DNA of 64,000 nucleotides from Pantoea cypripedii (GTDB lineage Bacteria; Pseudomonadota; Gammaproteobacteria; Enterobacterales; Enterobacteriaceae): positions 2,331,286 through 2,395,285 of the forward strand of contig NZ_CP024768.1 of assembly GCF_011395035.1 (NCBI RefSeq). The letters are read 5' to 3'. Each line of letters opens with the position of its first letter. The stretch's first letter is position 1. The notes under the pieces are model-generated. The model was given only the letters and a program-made list of their open reading frames with translations, searched no databases and had not been told where the DNA came from. The position numbers and the translations under genes were made by a program. Below, one piece after another: positions 7,165-15,900 of this stretch.

Positions 7165-9099
7165 ATGAATATATTCGATCACTATCGTCAGCGTTATGAA
7201 GCTGCCAAGGACGAAGAGTTCACACTGCAGGAATTCCTCGCCATCTGTAAGCAGGATCGCAGTGCATACGCCAACGCTGCAGAGCGACTGTTGATGGCCA
7301 TTGGTGAGCCAGTGATGGTTGACACTGCTCAGGAGCCACGCCTTTCCAGAATATTCTCGAATCGCGTCATGGGACGCTATCCTGCGTTTGAAGAGTTCTA
7401 CGGCATGGAAGAAGCGATTGAACAGATCGTCTCTTACCTGAAACATGCTGCGCAGGGGCTGGAGGAGAAGAAACAGATCCTTTACCTGTTGGGTCCGGTG
7501 GGTGGCGGTAAATCTTCCCTGGCTGAACGCCTTAAATCGCTGATGCAACGCGTACCAATTTACGTGCTCAGCGCCGATGGCGAACGCAGCCCGGTGAATG
7601 ATCATCCGCTGTGCCTGTTCAACCCACAAGAAGACGCCAACATCCTCGAAAAAGAGTATGGCGTACCGCGGCGGTATCTCGGCACCATCATGTCTCCGTG
7701 GGCGGCGAAACGCCTGCACGATTTTGGCGGCGATATCACCCGCTTTAAAGTGGTGAAAGTCTGGCCGTCTATTCTGGAACAGCTGGCGATTGCCAAAACT
7801 GAACCGGGGGATGAAAACAACCAGGACATCTCCGCGCTGGTGGGTAAAGTGGATATCCGTAAACTGGAGAACCACGCTCAGAACGATCCTGATGCATACG
7901 GTTACTCCGGCGCACTGTGCCGTGCCAACCAGGGCATCATGGAGTTTGTTGAGATGTTCAAAGCACCGATTAAAGTGCTGCATCCACTGCTGACCGCCAC
8001 CCAGGAAGGTAACTACAACGGTACTGAGGGTATCTCCGCACTGCCGTTTAACGGCATCATTCTGGCGCACTCCAACGAATCAGAATGGGTCACCTTCCGT
8101 AACAACAAAAACAATGAAGCGTTCCTTGACCGTGTGTACATTGTCAAAGTGCCTTACTGCCTGCGTGTTTCCGAAGAGATTAAAATCTACGAGAAACTGC
8201 TGAACCACAGTGAGCTGGCCACCGCACCTTGTGCGCCGGGCACCCTGGAGACCTTAGCGCGATTCTCCATCCTTTCGCGCCTGAAAGACCCGGAAAACTC
8301 CAGCATCTACTCTAAAATGCGCGTTTACGATGGTGAAACGCTGAAAGATACTGACCCGAAAGCCAAGTCATGGCAGGAGTATCACGACTACGCTGGCGTG
8401 GATGAAGGGATGAACGGCCTCTCTACCCGTTTTGCCTTTAAAATCCTGTCACGCGTGTTCAACTTTGACCATGCCGAGGTGGCGGCTAACCCGGTGCACC
8501 TGTTCTATGTGCTGGAGCAGCAAATTGAACGTGAGCAGTTCCCGCAGGAGCAGGCGGAGAAATACCTGGAGCACCTGAAAGGCTACCTGATTCCGAAGTA
8601 CGCCGAGTTTATTGGCAAAGAGATTCAGACTGCTTACCTTGAGTCTTACTCGGAATATGGTCAGAACATTTTTGATCGTTATGTCACCTACGCCGATTTC
8701 TGGATTCAGGACCAGGAGTACCGCGACCCAGATACCGGACAATTGTTTGATCGTGAATCACTGAACGCCGAGCTGGAAAAAATCGAGAAACCTGCCGGGA
8801 TCAGCAACCCGAAAGATTTCCGTAACGAGATTGTCAACTTTGTGCTGCGCGCCCGTGCGCAGAACAGCGGCCGCAATCCGAACTGGACCAGCTACGAAAA
8901 ACTGCGCACGGTTATCGAGAAGAAAATGTTCTCGAATACCGAAGAGTTGCTGCCGGTGATTTCGTTCAATACGAAAACCTCAACGGACGAACAGAAAAAA
9001 CATGATGATTTTGTCGATCGCATGATGGAGAAAGGCTATACCCGCAAACAGGTGCGCCTGCTGTGCGAATGGTATCTGCGTGTGCGTAAATCGTCATAA
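7165..9099 (+). CDS. yeaG: PrkA-family serine protein kinase YeaG
   Basis: A 644-residue protein with an N-terminal PrkA AAA-type ATPase domain and a C-terminal kinase-related domain. The Walker A motif GPVGGGKSS is near residue 110, and FNGIILAHSNESEW marks the ATPase core around residue 290. E. coli YeaG acts in sustained nitrogen starvation and stationary-phase stress and autophosphorylates. It is followed by yeaH after a 90-base gap without a terminator, so the two are likely one operon from the sigma-54 promoter upstream. Confidence 0.95.
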   Translation: MNIFDHYRQRYEAAKDEEFTLQEFLAICKQDRSAYANAAERLLMAIGEPVMVDTAQEPRLSRIFSNRVMGRYPAFEEFYGMEEAIEQIVSYLKHAAQGLEEKKQILYLLGPVGGGKSSLAERLKSLMQRVPIYVLSADGERSPVNDHPLCLFNPQEDANILEKEYGVPRRYLGTIMSPWAAKRLHDFGGDITRFKVVKVWPSILEQLAIAKTEPGDENNQDISALVGKVDIRKLENHAQNDPDAYGYSGALCRANQGIMEFVEMFKAPIKVLHPLLTATQEGNYNGTEGISALPFNGIILAHSNESEWVTFRNNKNNEAFLDRVYIVKVPYCLRVSEEIKIYEKLLNHSELATAPCAPGTLETLARFSILSRLKDPENSSIYSKMRVYDGETLKDTDPKAKSWQEYHDYAGVDEGMNGLSTRFAFKILSRVFNFDHAEVAANPVHLFYVLEQQIEREQFPQEQAEKYLEHLKGYLIPKYAEFIGKEIQTAYLESYSEYGQNIFDRYVTYADFWIQDQEYRDPDTGQLFDRESLNAELEKIEKPAGISNPKDFRNEIVNFVLRARAQNSGRNPNWTSYEKLRTVIEKKMFSNTEELLPVISFNTKTSTDEQKKHDDFVDRMMEKGYTRKQVRLLCEWYLRVRKSS

Positions 9100-9189
9100 T
9101 TCGGTTTGTAAGCTAAACGGCGCCGGTGCGCCGGAAGAGGAAGGTCGGGCTTGCCCGACCTGGCTTGCACTGTAGTTTGGGGGAACTTT

Positions 9190-10467
9190 ATGGCCTATTT
9201 CATCGATCGGCGTCTGAACGGCAAGAATAAAAGCGCAGTCAACCGACAGCGCTTTCTGCGCCGTTACAAGTCGCAAATCAAGCAGTCGATCTCCGAGGCC
9301 ATCAACAAGCGTTCGGTTACCGACGTGGAAAGCGGTGAGTCCGTCTCCATTCCGATTGACGATATCAACGAACCGATTTTCCATCAGGGCCGGGGCGGCA
9401 GCCGCCATCGGGTCCATCCCGGTAACGATCATTTTGTCCAGAATGACCGCGTCGAGCGCCCGCAGGGTGGTGGTGGCGGGGGCGGAGCCGGTCAGGGCAA
9501 TGCCAGTCAGGATGGTGAAGGCCAGGATGAGTTCGTCTTCCAGATTTCGAAAGATGAATATCTTGACTTACTGTTTGAAGATCTTGCGCTACCTAACCTG
9601 CGTAAGAATCAACATCGCCAGTTGAACGAATACAAAACCCATCGGGCAGGTTTCACTTCCAATGGGGTCCCCGCCAATATTAGCGTGGTGCGTTCGTTGC
9701 AGAATTCGCTGGCGCGTCGTACCGCCATGACGGCGGGCAAACGCCGTATGTTGCATGAACTGGAAGCCACGCTGAACGAGGTGGAAAAAACCGAACCTGC
9801 GCAGCTGCTGGAAGAGGAACGGCTGCGGAAAGAGATCGCGGAGTTGCGTGCGCGTATTGAACGCGTGCCATTTATCGACACCTTCGATCTGCGTTATAAA
9901 AATTTCGAGAAGCGTCCCGAGCCTTCCAGCCAGGCAGTGATGTTCTGTCTGATGGACGTTTCCGGCTCAATGGACCAGGCCACCAAAGACATGGCGAAGC
10001 GTTTTTACATTCTGCTCTATCTGTTCCTGAGCCGAACCTATAAAAACGTCGACGTGGTGTATATCCGCCATCACACCCAGGCAAAAGAAGTGGATGAACA
10101 GGAGTTTTTCTACTCGCAGGAGACCGGCGGCACTATCGTCTCCAGCGCCCTGAAGTTGATGGACGAGGTCGTGAAAGAACGTTACGACCCGTCACAATGG
10201 AATATTTATGCTGCACAGGCCTCGGATGGCGATAACTGGGCCGATGACTCGCCGTTATGCCATGAGATTCTGGCGAAGAACATTCTGCCGGTGGTGCGTT
10301 ATTACAGTTATATCGAGATCACCCGTCGCGCCCATCAAACCCTGTGGCGTGAGTATGAACATTTACAGGCGATGTTCGATAACTTCGCGATTCAGCACAT
10401 CCGCGAGCCGGAAGATATTTACCCGGTATTTAGAGAACTTTTCCACAAGCAGGTTGCAGAAGCCTGA
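9190..10467 (+). CDS. yeaH: UPF0229 protein YeaH (VWA-like domain)
   Basis: The partner of YeaG in the stress operon; exact role unknown. Start ATG at 9190 (MAYFIDRRLNGK) gives 425 residues, close to E. coli YeaH (427), with GGGGGAAC upstream; an in-frame ATG at 9151 adds 13 unlikely residues. A basic N-terminal part is followed by a glycine run (seven Gly near residue 95) then the acidic/conserved core. LMDVSGSMD near residue 255 is a metal-ion-dependent adhesion-site-like DxSxS motif of a von Willebrand A fold. A terminator follows. Confidence 0.93.
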   Translation: MAYFIDRRLNGKNKSAVNRQRFLRRYKSQIKQSISEAINKRSVTDVESGESVSIPIDDINEPIFHQGRGGSRHRVHPGNDHFVQNDRVERPQGGGGGGGAGQGNASQDGEGQDEFVFQISKDEYLDLLFEDLALPNLRKNQHRQLNEYKTHRAGFTSNGVPANISVVRSLQNSLARRTAMTAGKRRMLHELEATLNEVEKTEPAQLLEEERLRKEIAELRARIERVPFIDTFDLRYKNFEKRPEPSSQAVMFCLMDVSGSMDQATKDMAKRFYILLYLFLSRTYKNVDVVYIRHHTQAKEVDEQEFFYSQETGGTIVSSALKLMDEVVKERYDPSQWNIYAAQASDGDNWADDSPLCHEILAKNILPVVRYYSYIEITRRAHQTLWREYEHLQAMFDNFAIQHIREPEDIYPVFRELFHKQVAEA

Positions 10468-10474
10468 TAAGCAT

Positions 10475-10500
10475 AGCCGGTCACTGACCGGCTTTTTCTT
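10475..10500 (+). terminator. Terminator of yeaGH
   Basis: AGCCGGTCA / TGACCGGCT hairpin followed by TTTTCTTT, eight bases after the yeaH stop. Confidence 0.85.
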
Positions 10501-10691
10501 TCCCGCAACCCGCAGATTCCCGCCAGACAAGGCAGATTTTGCCGACAAATTTAACTACAGATGCCCCAACACCTGCCGATATTAAAAAATGTGTAATTTT
10601 GCGCTGACAAGCTATTGATAAGGCATTATCTTTTGTCATCATCCGTGTGAAACTTACGCACACCATCTGATTTGCCACCCGTCGCAGGAGA

Positions 10692-12425
10692 ATGCCGTTG
10701 AATGCCAGCATGGTTTACAGTTTGTTCATTATTGGTTCAGTGCTGGTAGCGGCAAGTATTCTGCTTAGCTCCTTTTCATCCCGTCTCGGTATCCCGATCC
10801 TGGTGATCTTCCTGGCGCTGGGGATGCTGACCGGGGTCGATGGTATCGGCGGTATCGCCTTTGATAACTATCCGGTCGCCTATCTGGTTTCAAACCTGGC
10901 GCTGGCGATCATCCTGCTGGACGGCGGGATGCGTACCAAAGCCAGCTCGTTTAAGGTGGCACTGGGGCCAGCGCTGTCGCTGGCAACGGTTGGGGTGATG
11001 ATAACTGCCGGTCTGACCGGACTGGCCGCTGCCTGGCTGTTCCATCTCGATTTGATGCAGGGTTTTCTGATTGGTGCCATTATCGGCTCCACCGACGCCG
11101 CCGCGGTCTTCTCCCTGCTGGGCGATAAGGGCCTCAACGAACGCGTCAGCGCCACTCTTGAGATCGAATCAGGCAGCAATGACCCCATGGCGGTGTTTCT
11201 GACCATCACCCTGATCGACATGATTCAGCAAGGGCAAAGTGGCCTGAGCTGGATGTTTGTCGTACATCTGGTGCAGCAGTTTGGTCTGGGAATTGTGCTG
11301 GGGCTGGGGGGCGGCTGGGCACTGCAACAGCTGATTAATCGCATCAATCTGGCGCAGGGACTGTATCCGCTGCTGGCATTGAGCGGCGGTATCATTGTGT
11401 TCGCGCTGACCACGGTGATGGAAGGCAGCGGTATTCTGGCGGTCTATCTGTGTGGCTTCCTGCTGGGCAACAGCCCGATTCGCAACCGCCATGGTATTTT
11501 GCAAACCTTCGATGGTATGGCGTGGCTGAGCCAGATTGGCATGTTTATCGTGCTGGGGCTGCTGGTTACGCCGTCGGATCTCTGGCATATCGCCATTCCG
11601 GCGATGCTGTTGTCATTGTGGCTGATTCTGGTGGCACGTCCGCTGTCGATTCTGGTGGGATTATTACCGTTTAAAGGTTTTACCGGTCGCGAACGTATTT
11701 TTATCAGTTGGGTCGGGCTGCGCGGCGCTGTTCCGATTATCCTCGCGGTGTTTCCGATGATGGCCGGGCTGGAGAACTCCTCGCTGTATTTCAACATCGC
11801 CTTCTTTGTGGTGCTGGTGTCCCTGATGCTTCAGGGCACCTCACTGGGCTTCGCGGCGCGGAAAGCCAAAGTGGTGGTCCCGCCAACCGCTTCCCCTATT
11901 AGCCGCGTCGGGCTGGATATTCATCCGGAAAACCCGTGGGAACAATTTGTCTATCAACTCAGCGCCGATAAATGGTGTATCGGTGCCGCGCTGCGTGACT
12001 TGCAGATGCCGCGTGAAACCCGTATCGCCGCACTGTTCCGTGACAATGTATTGATGCATCCCACTGGCAGTACGCGTCTCAAAGAGGGAGACGTGCTGTG
12101 CGTGATTGGTCGCGAGCGCGATCTGCCCGCCCTCGGTAAAATGTTCAGTCAGTCGCCGCCGGTGGCGCTCGACCAGCGCTTCTTTGGTGACTTCATTCTG
12201 GATGCCGATGCACGCCTGCGTGATGTTGCTCAGATTTACGGGCTGGACCTCGATGAAGAAACCAATGATCAGCAGTCCCTCGGCCAGTTGGTGATGTCCC
12301 TGCTGGGCAGCACACCGGTGGTCGGTGACCATGTTGAATGGAACCAACTGACCTGGACAGTGGCAGAAAAAGAAGACAATCATATCCTGAAGATTGGCGT
12401 CCGCCCGACGGAAGAGAAGGAATAA
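10692..12425 (+). CDS. cvrA: K+/H+ antiporter of the NhaP2/CvrA family
   Basis: Inner-membrane monovalent cation/proton antiporter (CPA1). The 577-residue protein begins with many hydrophobic segments up to about residue 390 and contains the ion-path stretches STDAAAVFSLLG and ESGSNDPMAVF. The C-terminal cytoplasmic part has a TrkA-C-like segment (REGD/KEGDVLCVIGRERDLPALGK) and a CorC/HlyC-like end (DHVEWNQLTWTVAEKE). Length equals E. coli CvrA (578). Start ATG at 10692 follows GCAGGAG. In E. coli cvrA is next to dadX; here three genes separate them. Confidence 0.95.
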   Translation: MPLNASMVYSLFIIGSVLVAASILLSSFSSRLGIPILVIFLALGMLTGVDGIGGIAFDNYPVAYLVSNLALAIILLDGGMRTKASSFKVALGPALSLATVGVMITAGLTGLAAAWLFHLDLMQGFLIGAIIGSTDAAAVFSLLGDKGLNERVSATLEIESGSNDPMAVFLTITLIDMIQQGQSGLSWMFVVHLVQQFGLGIVLGLGGGWALQQLINRINLAQGLYPLLALSGGIIVFALTTVMEGSGILAVYLCGFLLGNSPIRNRHGILQTFDGMAWLSQIGMFIVLGLLVTPSDLWHIAIPAMLLSLWLILVARPLSILVGLLPFKGFTGRERIFISWVGLRGAVPIILAVFPMMAGLENSSLYFNIAFFVVLVSLMLQGTSLGFAARKAKVVVPPTASPISRVGLDIHPENPWEQFVYQLSADKWCIGAALRDLQMPRETRIAALFRDNVLMHPTGSTRLKEGDVLCVIGRERDLPALGKMFSQSPPVALDQRFFGDFILDADARLRDVAQIYGLDLDEETNDQQSLGQLVMSLLGSTPVVGDHVEWNQLTWTVAEKEDNHILKIGVRPTEEKE

Positions 12426-12502
12426 TCCGAGGCCAGAGCACTCGTAAACCGAGCCAAAACGACTATGATCACAGTTCCACCCAGTGCAAACGGGAGATTA
12501 CT

Positions 12503-12736
12503 ATGGGACATGTGGTTAAGATTGGTCGTTACGAGATCATTGATGCGGAACTGAACGCCGAGAAACTCGACACCGTCAGTATCCCCTGCCTGACTAACCC
12601 CGGCCTAAGCTATCAGCTCGACGGCTGGGATCATGAAACCAGCGTACCGGCCTGGATCGATGGCGAACCCGTCGATCTGGAGATTGGTCACTACGATAAG
12701 CAACAAGACCGTTGGGTACTAAAGAAACCCGCCTGA
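12503..12736 (+). CDS. yebV: DUF1480 family protein YebV
   Basis: A 77-residue soluble acidic protein. The pattern V-x-IGR-x-E-I-x-D-A-E-L near the start, LTIPC-like VSIPCLTNPG in the middle and QLDGWD-x-ETSVPA matches E. coli YebV of DUF1480; no function is known. GGGAG lies six to eight bases before ATG at 12503. In E. coli yebV follows rsmF, whereas here it sits between cvrA and the wbaP-like gene, so it is displaced relative to the flanking order. A terminator follows. Confidence 0.82.
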   Translation: MGHVVKIGRYEIIDAELNAEKLDTVSIPCLTNPGLSYQLDGWDHETSVPAWIDGEPVDLEIGHYDKQQDRWVLKKPA

Positions 12737-12747
12737 GTCATTTTATT

Positions 12748-12780
12748 TACCGCCATCCGCTGCGAATGGCGGTTATTCCT
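12748..12780 (+). terminator. Terminator after yebV
   Basis: ACCGCCAT / ATGGCGGT hairpin with loop CCGCTGCG, followed by TATTCCT; moderate T content. Confidence 0.6.
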
Positions 12781-13117
12781 AAAATCAGTCTTAAAATAAG
12801 GCGTTATATAGGATATTTTTTAGATTTTATTACATAGATTCATCATCTTATATCACTTCCGCACCAGGCATTTCTTTCCTTTTCAGACTATTTCCATATT
12901 AACTCCGTCAGATAACTCCTGCATAATCTTTATCACCGCTACAGAATTACGTGACAATAATCACGTTTTTAGCGGTCTTTTAAAGCGCAACGCTAATGGC
13001 AGCACCGACTCACATTTCGCTGAGAAATCATATCTTTCCCTATTCAGCGATTCACACCTGAACGCGTACTTGATTCTGGTCAGGCCATCTTTTACTGAAG
13101 AAAAGAGAGCAGGTTTT
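12781..13117. other. AT-rich leader region of the wbaP-like gene
   Basis: About 340 bases with no gene. It is markedly more AT-rich (12781-12910) than its surroundings and presumably holds the promoter of the sugar transferase gene. No JUMPstart element or clear RcsAB box is recognised. Confidence 0.5.
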
Positions 13118-14584
13118 ATGGCAAGTACATTGGTATTGAACAATGCAGCCCGCTCATGGAGCGGCTTGCGAAAAAATCTTATTGCGAAGGTCGCCCTAAG
13201 TATTTCTGATTTAATTGCATTAAATCTGGCACTTTTTTTATCTGCCGCCACCGTCCAGGGTATTTGGGGAGAACTGGACAGCTTTATTCCTCCACAACAG
13301 ATTGAATATCGTTTTATTGCCCAGTTAGGCCTTTCACTCCTTTGCACTCTCTGGTTTTGGGTGCGCTTACGTCATTACACTTATCGCAAGCCTTTCTGGT
13401 TCGAGCTGAAAGAGGTCGTCAAAACCCTGTTCGTCTTCTCATTGCTCGACCTGGCGCTGATCGCCTTCTCGAAATGGGACTTCTCTCGCATGGTATGGGT
13501 GTTCAGCTGGAGCTATGCCTTACTGCTGCTGCCACTGATGCGTGCCGGGGTCAAACGCGCTATCAACCGCGCCGGGCAATGGCAAAAAGAGACCATCATC
13601 ATTGGCTCCGGTAAAAATGCTCTGGAAGCCTATGCGGCCCTGCAAAGTGAAGAGATTCTTGGCTATAACGTGCAGGCGTTTATTGCACTTGAAGACGATA
13701 AACGTCCGGAAAGTGTCAATGGCGTACCGGTCATCACCTGGGAAGATATCAACTGGCAAACCATGGACCGCGATAACACCCAATTTATCGTCGCGACAGA
13801 GTTTGAACAGCAGGTGGTACGTGATAAGTGGCTGAAGTTTTTATCAAAAATGCAGTGCCGTTCGGTTTCCGTCATTCCAACGCTGCGCGGCGTGCCGCTG
13901 TATGGCACCGACATGTCATTTATCTTCAGCCATGAAGTGATGATTCTGCGCGTCAGCAACAATCTGGCTAAACGTTCCTCGCGCTTCCTGAAACGGACCT
14001 TTGATATCGTGGTGGCTTCGCTGCTGCTGTTGTTCCTCGCCCCGGTTTTCGCCCTGCTGTGCTGGATGGTGAAACGGGACGGTGGCAATGCCATCTATGG
14101 TCATGAGCGTGTCGGTTTTGAAGGCAAAAAGTTTAAATGCCTGAAATTCCGCTCGATGGTGACCAACTCCCAGGAAGTGCTGCAAAACCTGCTCGCCACC
14201 AGCGAAGAAGCCCGTGCTGAATGGGATCGTGATTTCAAACTGAAAAATGATCCACGCATCACCAAAATTGGCGGATTCCTGCGTAAAACCAGCCTTGATG
14301 AGCTGCCGCAATTGTGGAACGTGATTCGGGGTGAGATGAGTCTGGTGGGGCCACGTCCGGTGATTGAGGCTGAACTGGAGCGTTACGCCGGTGATGTGGA
14401 TTACTATCTGATGGCTAAACCGGGTATGACCGGGCTATGGCAGGTCAGTGGACGTAATGATATCGACTACGACACCCGCGTCTATTTCGACTCCTGGTAC
14501 GTGAAAAACTGGGCGCTATGGACAGACATCGCCATTCTGTTCAAAACCGCCGGCGTCGTGCTGCGTCGCGACGGTGCATACTAA
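13118..14584 (+). CDS. Undecaprenyl-phosphate galactose/glucose-1-phosphate transferase, WbaP/AmsG/WceG family
   Basis: Starts polysaccharide repeat-unit assembly by moving a hexose 1-phosphate from UDP-sugar to undecaprenyl phosphate on the inner membrane. The 488-residue protein has four hydrophobic segments in the first 150 residues (with WVRLRHYTYRKPFW as in Salmonella WbaP), a CoA-binding-like middle domain with IIGSGKNALEAY, a further membrane segment after KRTFDIV, and the C-terminal transferase domain with KFRSMV, KTSLDELPQLWNV, SLVGPRPV and PGMTGLWQVSGRND. It ends VLRRDGAY like WbaP. ATG at 13118 is chosen over 13070 by homology. It stands alone, not in an EPS cluster; the sugar donor (Gal or Glc) cannot be told from sequence. 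Confidence 0.92.
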   Translation: MASTLVLNNAARSWSGLRKNLIAKVALSISDLIALNLALFLSAATVQGIWGELDSFIPPQQIEYRFIAQLGLSLLCTLWFWVRLRHYTYRKPFWFELKEVVKTLFVFSLLDLALIAFSKWDFSRMVWVFSWSYALLLLPLMRAGVKRAINRAGQWQKETIIIGSGKNALEAYAALQSEEILGYNVQAFIALEDDKRPESVNGVPVITWEDINWQTMDRDNTQFIVATEFEQQVVRDKWLKFLSKMQCRSVSVIPTLRGVPLYGTDMSFIFSHEVMILRVSNNLAKRSSRFLKRTFDIVVASLLLLFLAPVFALLCWMVKRDGGNAIYGHERVGFEGKKFKCLKFRSMVTNSQEVLQNLLATSEEARAEWDRDFKLKNDPRITKIGGFLRKTSLDELPQLWNVIRGEMSLVGPRPVIEAELERYAGDVDYYLMAKPGMTGLWQVSGRNDIDYDTRVYFDSWYVKNWALWTDIAILFKTAGVVLRRDGAY

Positions 14585-14594
14585 TACCCTCGAC

Positions 14595-14638
14595 GCGATG
14601 TCTGTTGCAGTCTGGCAGACATCGCCTTTTCTTTTTTA
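14595..14638 (+). terminator. Terminator of the wbaP-like gene
   Basis: Ten-base perfect stem GCGATGTCTG / CAGACATCGC followed by CTTTTCTTTTTT. Confidence 0.88.
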
Positions 14639-14706
14639 ACCCCTTTCTTTTTTTTGCCTTAATCATTACCCTTCCCGCTCGATTAACAGGACGTTTCTGG
14701 TTCTTC

Positions 14707-15900
14707 ATGCAAAAATTTACCCTGCTGCTACTAAGCCTGGTGCTGCTGGCACCGCTCGGCATTGATCTTTACCTGCCAACGCTACCGCAAATTGCCGAGG
14801 GGCTGAACAGCCCGGTCAGTCTGATTCAGACCACGATTCCGCTGTTCCTGCTGGTGATGGGATTGGGTCAGCTGATCACCGGTCCGCTGGTGGATAACTT
14901 TGGCCGTAAACCTATCGCCCTGATCGGACTGGCACTGTATATCATTGGCAGCGCGGTCGCTGCGACGGCAACCGTCTGGCCGATGTTCGTGCTGGCGCGT
15001 TTGATCCAGGGCTGTGCGGTATGCTGTACGGCGGTGGTGGCTTTCAGCGGTGTGCGCGATCGTCTCAGCGGAGAAGCCGCCGCACGCGCCTACGGTTTTC
15101 TGAATGGCGCACTGAATATTGTCCCGGCACTGGCACCGTTGCTGGGGGGATTGCTGGCCGATGCCTTTGGCTGGCGTGCCCCCTTCTGGTTCCTGTGTGT
15201 CTACGCGGTGGTGATTACGCTGGTCGTGCTGCTGTGGTTGCCTGAGACACGCCCGGCGAATACCCTGCGCGTTGCCGGACTGCCGCTGGCACAATATCTT
15301 GCCATTGCCCGTGAACCGCGTTTTCTCGCTTTTGCCTTTGCCAATGCGGGCGCACTCGGCATGGTGCTGACCTATGTCTCGCTGGCTCCGCATGTATTGA
15401 TGACGGAAGGGGGACTGACGCCACTCCAGTTCTCCTTTGCCTTTGGTGCCAACGGTTTCTGGATCATGCTGGTCAGTGCTTTTGTCAACAAAACCATCCG
15501 TAAAGCCGGACGCCCTTTCTGCCTGGCAATGGGTTTTGTCGCTATGCTGGTCGGCGCGCTGCTGCTGACGGCAGGCATGGCGTTGTTGCCTGCGGCCTGG
15601 CAAACCCACTGGGCACTGTACATGATCCCGGTGGCGATCTCGGTTGCTGGCCTGGCGTTCACCGTTGGCCCGGCCACCAGCTATGCGCTGGAACCTTATC
15701 AACAGCAGGCTGGCGTCGCTTCTGCGTTACAGGGATTTATTCAGATGGCATGCGGCGCGGGCGGCAGCCTGCTGGTGGTTGCCTTCCCGCTGGCGGAAAA
15801 ATCCGCGCTGGCGCTGATGATGCTGATTGGTGCAGCGCTGGCACTGATCGCCTGGCGCTGCAGTAGAGGTATGCACGGATCGCTGACTGCGGTTAAATAA
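14707..15900 (+). CDS. MFS drug-efflux transporter, Bcr/CflA family
   Basis: A 397-residue inner-membrane protein with about 12 hydrophobic segments. APLGIDLYLPTLPQIAE at the N terminus is the Bcr/CflA signature (the acidic residue in the first helix), and GPLVDNFGRKP is the loop 2-3 motif of major-facilitator proteins; LARLIQGCAVC matches motif B. Likely a proton-driven exporter of small drugs; the substrate is unknown. Start ATG at 14707 is chosen because upstream in-frame codons encode no transporter sequence; the Shine-Dalgarno is weak. The last eight bases overlap the convergent dadX end. Confidence 0.86.
   Translation: MQKFTLLLLSLVLLAPLGIDLYLPTLPQIAEGLNSPVSLIQTTIPLFLLVMGLGQLITGPLVDNFGRKPIALIGLALYIIGSAVAATATVWPMFVLARLIQGCAVCCTAVVAFSGVRDRLSGEAAARAYGFLNGALNIVPALAPLLGGLLADAFGWRAPFWFLCVYAVVITLVVLLWLPETRPANTLRVAGLPLAQYLAIAREPRFLAFAFANAGALGMVLTYVSLAPHVLMTEGGLTPLQFSFAFGANGFWIMLVSAFVNKTIRKAGRPFCLAMGFVAMLVGALLLTAGMALLPAAWQTHWALYMIPVAISVAGLAFTVGPATSYALEPYQQQAGVASALQGFIQMACGAGGSLLVVAFPLAEKSALALMMLIGAALALIAWRCSRGMHGSLTAVK

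Noticed and set aside
12815..12832. RcsAB-box-like sequence upstream of the wbaP-like gene
   Set aside because: The minus-strand stretch TAAAAAATATCCTA lacks the conserved G and central match of the RcsAB box; AT-rich background explains it.
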